From Streptomyces flavofungini (GTDB lineage Bacteria > Actinomycetota > Actinomycetes > Streptomycetales > Streptomycetaceae): a DNA stretch of 64,000 nt. Positions 17,628 through 25,776 of the stretch are shown one piece after another. The stretch is taken from the NCBI RefSeq assembly GCF_014650815.1, contig NZ_BMVR01000005.1:565484-629483 (forward strand), written 5' to 3'. The notes below the pieces were generated by a model. It had not been told where the DNA came from. It was given only the letters and a program-made list of their open reading frames with translations, and did not search any database. How positions within the stretch are numbered: position 1 is the first letter of the stretch; each line of letters begins with the position of its first letter. A program made the translations under genes and the position numbers.

Positions 17628-17934
17628 TGACGTACTCCCGGTTTCAAGTCGACCCCCGACTTCCTACATCAGCTTGAAGCCTGCACCATCCTGCTGTCAG
17701 TGCATTACGTCACGAATTGGACAGGACTTTCGGCCCGGCGTTTATCCGTGGATCCGTGCTGACCTGGGCAATTGCTCCTCCCCCAGGAGATTGGTCACAT
17801 CCTGAGGGAGATTGGGTCACGAATGTGTGGAGGGGCCGAAGTGGCCGCCGCGTCCCGGCTCGTGAGACGAGCGGCCACTCTGGGTGCCGGAGCGGCCGCT
17901 TCGGGGCGTCACTCCGGCCGTACGGTGGTGGCGC

Positions 17935-19155
17935 TCAGCTCAGGCGCTCGATGACCATCGCCATGCCCTGGCCGCCGCCGACGCACATCGTCTCCAGGCC
18001 GAACTGCTTGTCGTGGAACTGGAGGGAGTTGATCAGCGTGCCGGTGATGCGGGCGCCGGTCATGCCGAAGGGGTGGCCGACGGCGATCGCGCCGCCGTTG
18101 ACGTTCAGCTTCTCCAGCGGGATGTCCAGGTCGCGGTAGGAGGGGATCACCTGGGCGGCGAAGGCCTCGTTGATCTCGACCAGGTCGATGTCGCCGATGG
18201 TCAGCCCGGCCCGCTGGAGGGCCTGCTTGCTGGCCTCGACCGGGCCGAGGCCCATGATCTCCGGGGAGAGGCCGGTGACGCCGGTGGAGACGATCCGGGC
18301 CAGCGGGGTCAGGCCGAGCTCGCGGGCCTTGGTGTCGCTCATGATCACCAGGGCGGCGGCGCCGTCGTTGAGGGGACAGCAGTTGCCCGCCGTGACCAGG
18401 CCGTCGGGGCGGAACACCGGCTTGAGCCCGGCCACGCCCTCCAGGGTGACGCCCGCGCGCGGCCCGTCGTCCTTGCTGACGACGGTGCCGTCGGGCGTGG
18501 TGACCGGGGTGATCTCCCGCTCCCAGAAGCCGTTCTTCAGGGCTTCCTCGGCGAGGTTCTGGGACCGGACGCCGAACTCGTCCATGTCCGCGCGGGTGAC
18601 GCCCTTGGCGCGGGCGAGGTTCTCGGCGGTCTGGCCCATCGCGATGTACGCGTCCGGGACCAGGCCGTCCGCGCGCGGGTCGTGCCAGTCGGTGCCCGTC
18701 TCCTGGGCGCGCGCCGCCGTGCGGGCCTCGGCGTCGGCGAACAGGGGGTTGTGGGTGTCGGGCTGGCCGTCGCTGGTGCCCTTCACCGAGCGGGACACCA
18801 TCTCCACGCCCGCCGAGATGAAGACGTCGCCCTCGCCCGCCTTGATGGCGTGCAGGGCCATGCGGGACGTCTGCAGCGAGGAGGAGCAGTAGCGCGTGAT
18901 CGTGCAGCCCGGGAGGTGGTCCATCCCCATCTGCACGGCCACGATCCGGCCGAGGTTGTGCCCCTGCTCGCCGCCGGGCAGGCCGCAGCCCAGCATCAGG
19001 TCGTCGATGCCCTTCGGGTCGAGCGCGGGCACCTTGGCCAGGGCGGCCTCGATGATCGTGGCGGTCAGGTCGTCCGGCCGCAGCTCCTTCAGGGAGCCCT
19101 TGAAGGCGCGGCCGATGGGGGAGCGGGCGGCGGAGACGATCACGGCTTCGGGCAT
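17935..19155 (-). CDS. Thiolase family protein (acetyl-CoA C-acyltransferase)
   Basis: This is a 406-residue cytoplasmic thiolase, for fatty-acid beta-oxidation or acetoacetyl-CoA formation. The nucleophilic Cys lies in [12 protein letters not shown] near residue 90. The His motif is [19 protein letters not shown] and the second Cys is in [10 protein letters not shown] near 380, so all three catalytic positions are present. The ATG at 19155 is preferred to the GTG at 19158 because of its spacing from TAGGAG. It is read leftwards from a 356-nt region that holds a dispersed repeat. Ordinary length and motifs give no hint about chain-length preference. Confidence 0.93.
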   Translation of the reverse strand: MPEAVIVSAARSPIGRAFKGSLKELRPDDLTATIIEAALAKVPALDPKGIDDLMLGCGLPGGEQGHNLGRIVAVQMGMDHLPGCTITRYCSSSLQTSRMALHAIKAGEGDVFISAGVEMVSRSVKGTSDGQPDTHNPLFADAEARTAARAQETGTDWHDPRADGLVPDAYIAMGQTAENLARAKGVTRADMDEFGVRSQNLAEEALKNGFWEREITPVTTPDGTVVSKDDGPRAGVTLEGVAGLKPVFRPDGLVTAGNCCPLNDGAAALVIMSDTKARELGLTPLARIVSTGVTGLSPEIMGLGPVEASKQALQRAGLTIGDIDLVEINEAFAAQVIPSYRDLDIPLEKLNVNGGAIAVGHPFGMTGARITGTLINSLQFHDKQFGLETMCVGGGQGMAMVIERLS

Positions 19156-19305
19156 CACGGGCTCCTACTGGCGGGGGCGCCCTTAACAGGGCAGGGCTCA
19201 CTGGGAAGTTACCTGCCCGTAGTGTGTTGGGGCACTGGGTGAGGAGTGTGACCCCGGCCGCATTTCTAAGCGAGCGCTCAGGGGGCCTTGCCGGGGGCTC
19301 CCCAA

Positions 19306-19505
19306 CCCGCCCCTTCCCGAAACTGGGGGCTCTGCCCCCAGACCCCCGCTCCTCAAACGCCGGAGGGGCTGTCCATAGCCCGTCGTGGGGGTCCCCCTGC
19401 TCCTTAAGAGCTTGGGGGAGTTTGAGGACGAGGCGCGGAGCGCCGACAGCGGGGGTCCGGGGGGCGGCAGCCCCCATGGTTTCGGGAAGGGGTGGGATGG
19501 GGGAG
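19306..19505. repeat. Dispersed GC-rich repeat, copy B (inverted pair)
   Basis: The left arm (CCCTTCCCGAAACTGGGGGC through CCTCAAACGCCGGAGGGGC, 19315-19369) is mirrored by the right arm (GTTTGAGGACGAGGCGCGGA through GTTTCGGGAAGGGG, 19420-19494). A third element, CCCCCTGCTC..GAGCTTGGGGG, lies between the arms at 19393-19418. The whole can fold into a long imperfect cruciform between the SGNH gene and the thiolase promoter region. Confidence 0.8.
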
Positions 19506-19511
19506 CCCCCG

Positions 19512-20525
19512 CTACGGAATCGGTGACGGGTCCGGCTCCTGGATGCGGCGGCGGCGCCTGCGCTTGAGGAGGGCCCAGGGGCCACGGGGGCCTGTGGGCA
19601 TGGCGCCGGTGACCTCCGTGCCGCCCTCCGAGGCGGCCTTGGCGGCCGCGCGGGCCACGGGCAGGAAGCCCTCGCGGCGGGAGACGTCGGGCCGCTCCTC
19701 CTCGGGCCACAGGCCCAGGGACGCGCACAGCGTGGGCAGGACGGCCATCGCCGCGGTGGCGTACCCCTCCGCCGAGGGGTGGTAGCTGTCGGGGCCGAAC
19801 ATCTCCCGCGGGTTCGCCGCGAACTCAGGGCCGAGCAGATCGCCCACGGACACCGTCCGGCCCCCCTGCTCCACCACCCCGATCGTCTGCGCGGCGGCGA
19901 GCTGCCGCGAGACCCGGCGGGCCAGCCACCGCAGCGGCTGGTAGACGGGCTCGATGGTGCCGAGGTCGGGGCACGTCCCCACGACCACCTCCGCCCCGGC
20001 GGTGCGCAGCCTGCGGACCGCCGCGGACAGGAACCGCACGGACTGTGTCGCGGGCATCCGGTGCGTGACGTCGTTCGCGCCGATCATCACGACGCACACG
20101 TCGGGCAGCCAGCCCGTCTCGTCGGACAGGACCAAGGACACCTGTCGTTCCAGGTCGTCGGACTGTGCCCCGGGCTGCGCCACCACCCGCACGTCCACCG
20201 GCCGCTCGGCCACCGCGGCCAGGCCGGAGGCGAGCAGCGCGGCCGGGGTCTGCTGGGCCCGGCGGACGCCCTGGCCCGCGGCCGTGGAGTCGCCGAGCAT
20301 GGCGAACCGCAGCGCCTCCCCGCACTCGGAGCGCTCGGCGAACGCCGCCCCGTAGCGCCCGTTCGCCCGCGGCGGCGCCCCGTACCCGCCGTTGCCCACC
20401 GATCGCTTGGCCAGCTGCACCTCGGCGAGGACGACCCCGACCGTGGCCGCGCCGAGCAGCCCGATGCCTCCGCCGCCGTACGCCGCGCCCGCGGCGATGC
20501 GCCGCGCCACCCTCGCCCTCGACAT
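19512..20525 (-). CDS. SGNH/GDSL-family hydrolase
   Basis: The 337-residue protein has an N-terminal signal-anchor helix (AAGAAYGGGGIGLLGAATVG). The four SGNH blocks are visible. The nucleophile Ser is in FAMLGDSTAAGQG near residue 78, Gly in the segment after it, Asn in VVMIGANDVTH, and Asp/His in DSYHPSAEGYATAA near 250. It should hydrolyse an ester or acyl group outside the membrane, such as a lipid or a cell-wall modification. The C-terminus ends in a strongly basic KRRRRRR segment. The gene is divergent from cystathionine beta-synthase. Confidence 0.88.
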   Translation of the reverse strand: MSRARVARRIAAGAAYGGGGIGLLGAATVGVVLAEVQLAKRSVGNGGYGAPPRANGRYGAAFAERSECGEALRFAMLGDSTAAGQGVRRAQQTPAALLASGLAAVAERPVDVRVVAQPGAQSDDLERQVSLVLSDETGWLPDVCVVMIGANDVTHRMPATQSVRFLSAAVRRLRTAGAEVVVGTCPDLGTIEPVYQPLRWLARRVSRQLAAAQTIGVVEQGGRTVSVGDLLGPEFAANPREMFGPDSYHPSAEGYATAAMAVLPTLCASLGLWPEEERPDVSRREGFLPVARAAAKAASEGGTEVTGAMPTGPRGPWALLKRRRRRRIQEPDPSPIP

Positions 20526-20787
20526 GCTCCGCCGTCACCCCAGTCCAGTCATGAGCCCATTTCGTCCCGTACATCCAGTCATTGCCCCGTCGGGCCGGTC
20601 GGCCAATCGCGTGCGGAGGTGAACGGGCGAGTCGGAGCCGTAGGCTGACGGCACCGAAAACCTCGTGCGGCGTCCCCGGGCGCGGGCCGGTGGGGGCCGT
20701 ACGACACCTGCGGCCCACACGGCTCGTCCGTCACGGTGGGCGCCCACGACACGCAGCCCGGATACCCCGGAAAAGACGGAGACCACG

Positions 20788-22179
20788 GTGCATTTCCACG
20801 ACTCGATGATCAGCCTCGTCGGCAACACCCCGCTGGTGCGGCTCAACAACGTGACCGCGGGCCTGGAGGCCACGGTCCTCGCCAAGGTCGAGTACTTCAA
20901 TCCCGGCGGCTCCGTGAAGGACCGCATCGCGCTGCGCATGATCGAGGCCGCGGAGGCCAGCGGCGAGCTGCGTCCCGGCGGCACGATCGTCGAGCCGACC
21001 AGCGGCAACACGGGCGTCGGCCTGGCCATCGTGGCCCAGCAGAAGGGCTACAAGTGCGTCTTCGTGTGCCCGGACAAGGTGTCGACCGACAAGATCAACG
21101 TGCTGCGCGCGTACGGCGCCGAGGTGGTGGTCTGCCCGACCGCCGTCGACCCCGAGCACCCGGACTCGTACTACAACGTCTCCGACCGCCTCGTACGCGA
21201 GATTCCCGACGCGTGGAAGCCGGACCAGTACTCCAACCCCAACAACCCCCTCTCGCACTATCACTCCACCGGCCCCGAGCTGTGGGAGCAGACGGAGGGG
21301 AAGATCACCCACTTCGTCACCGGCATCGGCACCGGCGGCACGATCTCCGGCACCGGCGGGTATCTGAAGGAGGTCTCCGAGGGCCGGGTCAAGGTCGTCG
21401 GGGCCGACCCCGAGGGGTCCGTGTACTCCGGCGGGTCCGGGCGGCCGTACCTCGTCGAGGGCGTCGGTGAGGACTTCTGGCCGACGGCCTACGACCGGAA
21501 CATCACCGACGACATCGTCGCCGTGTCCGACAAGGACTCCTTCCAGATGACCCGGCGCCTCGCCAAGGAGGAGGGGCTGCTCGTCGGCGGCTCCTGCGGC
21601 ATGGCCGTCGTGGCGGCGCTGCGGGTCGCGGAGGGCCTCGGTCCGGACGACGTCGTGGTCGTGCTGCTCCCGGACAGCGGGCGCGGCTACATGAGCAAGA
21701 TCTTCAGCGACGAGTGGATGAACGACTACGGCTTCCTGGAGGAGGCCGGGGACCAGCCGCGCGTCGGCGACGTCCTGCGCCGCAAGGAGGGCGGCGAGCT
21801 GCCCTCCCTCGTCCACATGCACCCCGAGGAGACCGTCGGCGAGGCCATCGAGGTGCTGCGCGAGTACGGCGTCTCGCAGATGCCGATCGTCAAGCCGGGC
21901 GCCGGACACCCGGACGTGATGGCCGCCGAGGTCATCGGCTCGGTCGTGGAGCGGGAGCTGCTCGACGCGCTGTTCACCCAGCGCGCCTCGCTCGGTGACC
22001 CGCTGGAGAAGCACATGTCCGACCCGCTGCCGCAGGTCGGCTCCGGCGAGCCCGTCGCCGACCTGATGTCGGTCCTCGGCTCCGCCGACGCCGCCATCGT
22101 GCTCGTCGAGGGCAAGCCCACGGGTGTGGTGAGCCGTCAGGACCTGCTGGCGTTCCTCGCGGAGCAGCAGGGGTCGTAG
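20788..22179 (+). CDS. Cystathionine beta-synthase
   Basis: This is a 463-residue PLP enzyme joining serine and homocysteine in reverse transsulfuration. The N-terminal 320 residues are the fold-II catalytic core. The PLP lysine is in NPGGSVKDRIA near 40, the substrate loop in EPTSGNTGVGLAI, and the phosphate loop in GTGGTISGTGGYL. A pair of CBS regulatory domains (about 335-460: VHMHPEETVGEAIEVLREYG and GEPVADLMSVLGSADAAIVLVE) forms the C-terminal third, so allosteric control by an adenosyl ligand is possible. No heme domain is present. GACGGAGA precedes the GTG start. Confidence 0.94.
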   Translation: MHFHDSMISLVGNTPLVRLNNVTAGLEATVLAKVEYFNPGGSVKDRIALRMIEAAEASGELRPGGTIVEPTSGNTGVGLAIVAQQKGYKCVFVCPDKVSTDKINVLRAYGAEVVVCPTAVDPEHPDSYYNVSDRLVREIPDAWKPDQYSNPNNPLSHYHSTGPELWEQTEGKITHFVTGIGTGGTISGTGGYLKEVSEGRVKVVGADPEGSVYSGGSGRPYLVEGVGEDFWPTAYDRNITDDIVAVSDKDSFQMTRRLAKEEGLLVGGSCGMAVVAALRVAEGLGPDDVVVVLLPDSGRGYMSKIFSDEWMNDYGFLEEAGDQPRVGDVLRRKEGGELPSLVHMHPEETVGEAIEVLREYGVSQMPIVKPGAGHPDVMAAEVIGSVVERELLDALFTQRASLGDPLEKHMSDPLPQVGSGEPVADLMSVLGSADAAIVLVEGKPTGVVSRQDLLAFLAEQQGS

Positions 22180-22524
22180 CCGGTTCCCCGGGTGCGGGCG
22201 CGGCCGGTCGCAGGGCGGCCGGGCCCGCACCCGACGCCGGGCGGGGGGACTTCGCGGAACCGGTACGAAGGCGACACGTCCGCGCAGCACCCGCTTAACA
22301 CGTGTGCGGCACCTTGGGAGGTGTCGGCGTCAGGACTTCCGGAGCGGCTCCCGGACCTCCAGCGACGCCTGGACGCGCCGCCCGGTCCTGACCCGGCCCG
22401 CGTCCCTCGCGGGGACCGCCGTCGTCCCGACCTCCGGGCCAGCCCGGGGGTTCGGCGGTCCCCGCGCTACCCGCGCTTTCCGTCCGGCCCGGGCCGCACC
22501 GGGCCCCGACGGGCCCTGCCCGGA
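22180..22524. other. 345-nt non-coding gap
   Basis: The gap lies between convergent genes (cystathionine beta-synthase and the small membrane protein). I see GC-rich sequence only: no tRNA, no convincing long hairpin, and no reading frame with a ribosome site. Confidence 0.5.
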
Positions 22525-22953
22525 CTAGTCCTCCCAGGAGGACTTGCGGTCGCGACCTCGCAGGAACGACATGAAGCCCGTGCCGCGCATGGCGTGGACC
22601 GCGTTGACGCCGACGATGCCGAACCAGGTGACGAAGAGGCCCGGGAGGTCCGCGTTGACCACGCCGATCGCCGAGAGCGGGATGGCGAGGATGAGCGAGA
22701 CGACGCCGAAGCCGAAGCGCTCGCCCCAGGAGTCGACGCCGCTGCCGGGGCTGCGGGCGCCGCGCGCCACGATCATCTGCTGCTCGGCGAGATGACGGCG
22801 CATGCGGCGGTCGATCGTACCGTCGAGGCGGTTCTCGATCTTTTCGAGGAACGAGTCGACGAGCGCGGACTCGTACTCTTCGCCGAGGTCCTTGCGCGCG
22901 TGCAAGGCGGCGTCGAGTTCCTTCTTGAGTTCGGCGTCACGAGGGGCTTCCAT
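22525..22953 (-). CDS. Small two-helix membrane protein
   Basis: The 142-residue protein has a charged, helical cytoplasmic N-terminus (1-75, with VDSFLEKIENRLDGTIDRRM and a QQMIVARGA turn) and two hydrophobic helices (about 82-105 FGFGVVSLILAIPLSAIGVV and 108-125 LPGLFVTWFGIVGVNAVHAM). The family is conserved in Streptomyces and its function is unknown. There is no Shine-Dalgarno sequence close to the ATG at 22953, and a TACCGT lies just upstream, so a leaderless transcript is possible. Confidence 0.78.
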   Translation of the reverse strand: MEAPRDAELKKELDAALHARKDLGEEYESALVDSFLEKIENRLDGTIDRRMRRHLAEQQMIVARGARSPGSGVDSWGERFGFGVVSLILAIPLSAIGVVNADLPGLFVTWFGIVGVNAVHAMRGTGFMSFLRGRDRKSSWED

Positions 22954-23038
22954 AACCCATACGGTACGGGGGCCCGGCACCGTCGGCAGTGGGGGTAGCC
23001 CCCCTTTCGGCACTGGGCCAAGCCCCACGGAGGCCTGG

Positions 23039-23755
23039 TCAGGGCAGTACGCGCACCCGGCCGGAGTCGAGATCGAAGCGCGCGGCCACCACCTTGGCGG
23101 GCCGGAACGCCGCGTCCGCGCGCAAGGCGTCCCGCATCCGCCGCGCGTGCGCCGCCACCGTGTGGTCGACCCAGTCGCCGGGCTCGTCCCGGCAGGCCCA
23201 CGCGGACGGGCCGATCCCCTCGACGAGGCGGGCGAGGTGGCCGGGGGCCCGGGTGCCGGTGCGCAGCTGGTCTATGGTCGCCGCCACCGCCCCGCAGCGC
23301 TCGTGTCCGAGGACCAGAATGAGCGGTATGCGCAGTTCGGTCACTCCGAACTGGAGGGAGCCGAGCACCGCCTCGTCCAGGACCTCGCCCGCCGTGCGGA
23401 TGCACAGCAGATCGCCGAGCCCCTGGTCGAAGACCAGCTCCGGCGGCACCCGGGAGTCGACGCAGGACAATATCGTCGCGAACGGATGCTGCTCGTGGGC
23501 GAGCGCCACGCGCCGCGCCCGGTCCTCGTGCGGGTGGCGCGAGCGGACCCGTGCCCAGCGCCGGTTGCCTTCGAGGAGTGCGGCGAGGGCTTCGTCGCCG
23601 GTGGCGGGGCGGGCGCGGCCGGCCGCCGGGCGGCCGGTGGCGGGTGCCGCGGCGGCGTGGGTTGCGGAGCCGGCGGAGGTGAGCACGGTGGCGGCCGTAG
23701 CCGTCAGGAAGGCCCTGCGGTTGGCGGGGGATCTGCGGGGGGTGGTGGCGGGCAT
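23039..23755 (-). CDS. Beta-class carbonic anhydrase, Tat-exported
   Basis: This 238-residue enzyme interconverts CO2 and bicarbonate. The zinc ligands and Asp/Arg dyad are intact: ILSCVDSRVPPE (Cys, Asp, Arg near residues 97-101) and the His/Cys pair in LGHERCGAV (near 150-153). The N-terminus RRSPANRRAFLTATAATVL has a twin arginine and hydrophobic stretch, so export by Tat is likely, which is less common than cytoplasmic forms. The start at 23755 keeps that leader. Confidence 0.9.
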   Translation of the reverse strand: MPATTPRRSPANRRAFLTATAATVLTSAGSATHAAAAPATGRPAAGRARPATGDEALAALLEGNRRWARVRSRHPHEDRARRVALAHEQHPFATILSCVDSRVPPELVFDQGLGDLLCIRTAGEVLDEAVLGSLQFGVTELRIPLILVLGHERCGAVAATIDQLRTGTRAPGHLARLVEGIGPSAWACRDEPGDWVDHTVAAHARRMRDALRADAAFRPAKVVAARFDLDSGRVRVLP

Positions 23756-23881
23756 GGGGCGTCCTCTGGGGTCCGGAGCGGGGCCGCTCGGGCGGGAGCG
23801 GGGCGGGCGGCGGTTCAGAGTACGTACCGGCCCCGAAGCGCCAAGTGGCCTTGGTCCGGGCTTTGTTGAGTCCGCGTCAGA

Positions 23882-25306
23882 TCATGACGTGCGCGATACC
23901 GGCTCTTGAACCGGCGCCGGGGCCTCGTACAGCGTCCGCTCGGGGATGTGCGCGGTGTTCCGGCGCGCCACGGCCCAGTACAGGAGCGCCGGGACCGCGA
24001 GCCCCACGATCCAGGAGATGTCCGCGCCGCCGAGCGGGTCCACCAGCGGGCCGGTGTAGAAGTGCGTGACCAGGAACGGGAGTTGGGCGAGGAGGCCGAC
24101 GACGTAGACGGTCAGGGCGTCCCAGCGCCAGGCGCCGTAGCGGCCGTTCGGGTCGGACAGGGCCGGGATGTCGTAGCGCTCCTTGGAGATCAGGTAGTAG
24201 TCGACGAGGTTGATCGCCGACCACGGGGTGAAGAAGGTCAGCAGGAACAGCAGGAAGTCCTTGAAGGACGTCAGGAAGCTGTCCTTGCCGAGCAGCGCGA
24301 CCGTCGTGCCCGCGACCATGATCAGCGCGATGTACGCCGACCGGCCGCGCGGCGACAGCTCCTTCTGGCCGCGGAATCCGCTGACGCTCGTCACCATCGA
24401 CATGAACCCGCCGTACGTGTTCAGGACGTTGATCGTCAGCTTGCCGAGGGCGACCACGAAGTAGAGGAGCGACGCGACCAGACCGGTGCCGCCGAGCCCC
24501 ACGACGTACTCGACCTGGTTGCCCATGAACGCCCCGCCCGCGCTCGCCGCCACCAGGACGCCGAACGTCATCGACCACTGCGCGCCGAGCGCCGAGCCGG
24601 ACAGCGTCCACCAGAACGTGGCCCGCCCCGACGTCGTGCGCGGCAGATAGCGCGAGTAGTCCGCGACGTACGGGCCGAACGCGAGCTGCCAGGACGCCGA
24701 GAGGGAGACCGCGAGCAGGAACATCGGCAGGCCGAAGTGGGCGTCGGAGAGGAGCGCGGACAGGTCGACGCGGTCCAGGAGGCGGATGCCGAGATAGATG
24801 AACGCCAGGGCGCAGATCACGCTCGCCACCCGGCCCAGCGCATGGATCACGCGGTATCCGACCGCCGCCATCACCGCCGTGACCGCCGCGAACAGCACGA
24901 TGCCGGTCGTGTCGTTCGTGTGCGTCAGCTCCGCCGTGGCCTGGCCCGCGAGGACGCTGCCGCTCGCGAAGAAGCCCACGTACATGAGGATGACGAGCAG
25001 CAGCGGTACGACGGCGCCGCGCACCCCGAACTGCGCCCGGGACTGGATCATCTGGGGCAGGCCGAGCTTCGGGCCCTGCGCCGAGTGCAGGGCCATCACC
25101 GCGCCGCCCACGACGTTGCCGAGCACCAGGCCGACGATCGACCACACCACGTCCCCGCCGAACACGACGGCGAGCGCACCCGTGACCACGGCCGTGATCT
25201 GCAGGTTCGCGCCGAGCCAGAGCGTGAACTGGCTGAACGCCGTGCCGTGCCGCTCGGCGTCGGGGACCACGTCGATGGAGCGCCGCTCCACCAGGGACTC
25301 TGTCAT
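23882..25306 (-). CDS. NCS1-family permease (cytosine/purine/hydantoin/allantoin type)
   Basis: This 474-residue transporter has about 12 transmembrane helices. The N-terminal segment TLWLGANLQITAVVTGALAVVFG and the helix with KLGLPQMIQSRAQFGVRGAV are typical of nucleobase:cation symport 1 proteins, and so is the WSAINLVDYYLI segment near residue 375. Substrates in this family are small N-heterocycles. It follows, on the same strand, a broken quaternary-amine ABC gene and is divergent from the lyase at 25777, so import of an imidazole- or hydantoin-type compound is a fair inference. Confidence 0.88.
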   Translation of the reverse strand: MTESLVERRSIDVVPDAERHGTAFSQFTLWLGANLQITAVVTGALAVVFGGDVVWSIVGLVLGNVVGGAVMALHSAQGPKLGLPQMIQSRAQFGVRGAVVPLLLVILMYVGFFASGSVLAGQATAELTHTNDTTGIVLFAAVTAVMAAVGYRVIHALGRVASVICALAFIYLGIRLLDRVDLSALLSDAHFGLPMFLLAVSLSASWQLAFGPYVADYSRYLPRTTSGRATFWWTLSGSALGAQWSMTFGVLVAASAGGAFMGNQVEYVVGLGGTGLVASLLYFVVALGKLTINVLNTYGGFMSMVTSVSGFRGQKELSPRGRSAYIALIMVAGTTVALLGKDSFLTSFKDFLLFLLTFFTPWSAINLVDYYLISKERYDIPALSDPNGRYGAWRWDALTVYVVGLLAQLPFLVTHFYTGPLVDPLGGADISWIVGLAVPALLYWAVARRNTAHIPERTLYEAPAPVQEPVSRTS

Positions 25307-25334
25307 GCCCGCACCCCTCATCTCGTTGGTTGGC

Positions 25335-25638
25335 TACTGCTTCTTCGTGATGCCGTGCCGCGACGCCCAGTCGTTCGCCACGTCCTCGGGGTCCTTGTCG
25401 ACGAGGCGGTTCGGCTCGGTGAGGTGCTCGGTCGTCAGGGTGGCGCCGAGGCGGATGGTGCCCGACGTCGGGTCGACCATTCGGTTGATCATGCGGAGGG
25501 ACGCCGACTTCATGGATTGCCGCAGCCGGAGGATCCGACCAGTACGGTGACGCCGCCTTCCGGCAGGTCGAGGGAGAGATCGTCGACTGCCGTGGTGCCG
25601 TTCGGGAAGCGGTTGTGGACCGTGTCGAACTGGATCAT
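25335..25638 (-). pseudogene. Remnant of an OpuA-type quaternary-amine ABC transporter (ATPase start fused to binding-protein end)
   Basis: Reading leftwards from 25638, the frame gives MIQFDTVHNRFPNGTTAVDD, then GGVTVLVGSSGCGNP and a stop: the N-terminus of an OpuAA/OpuCA ATPase broken inside Walker A (expected SGCGKT). In another frame the sequence resumes as ATPase-like SASLRMINRMVDPTSGTIRL. It then passes directly into LTTEHLTEPNRLVDKDPEDV and ANDWASRHGITKKQ-stop, the C-terminus typical of the family's substrate-binding domain. A frameshift plus a large internal deletion has removed most of the ATPase, the permease and the binding protein. Confidence 0.85.
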
Positions 25639-25679
25639 GAGTGAGTCCCTTGCCCGGCTGTATATCGTCATGCAGAGTT

Positions 25680-25731
25680 CTCGTTACCTGAATAGGTTGT
25701 CAATGCTCCGGCGTAAATCACTGGTTACGAG
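25680..25731. promoter_or_regulatory. Nine-base inverted half-sites in the divergent promoter region
   Basis: CTCGTTACC (25680-25688) and GGTTACGAG (25723-25731) are exact inverted repeats 34 nt apart, placing the half-sites about four helical turns apart. A TTGTCA at 25697-25702 lies between them. The region serves the leftward transporter remnant and NCS1 gene and the rightward lyase-RpiR pair, so it is a candidate operator for the RpiR protein. Confidence 0.5.
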
Positions 25732-25776
25732 TGCTCGGCGGGCGAGACCAGAGGTCCGGTTGAGGAGGAAAAGCGC

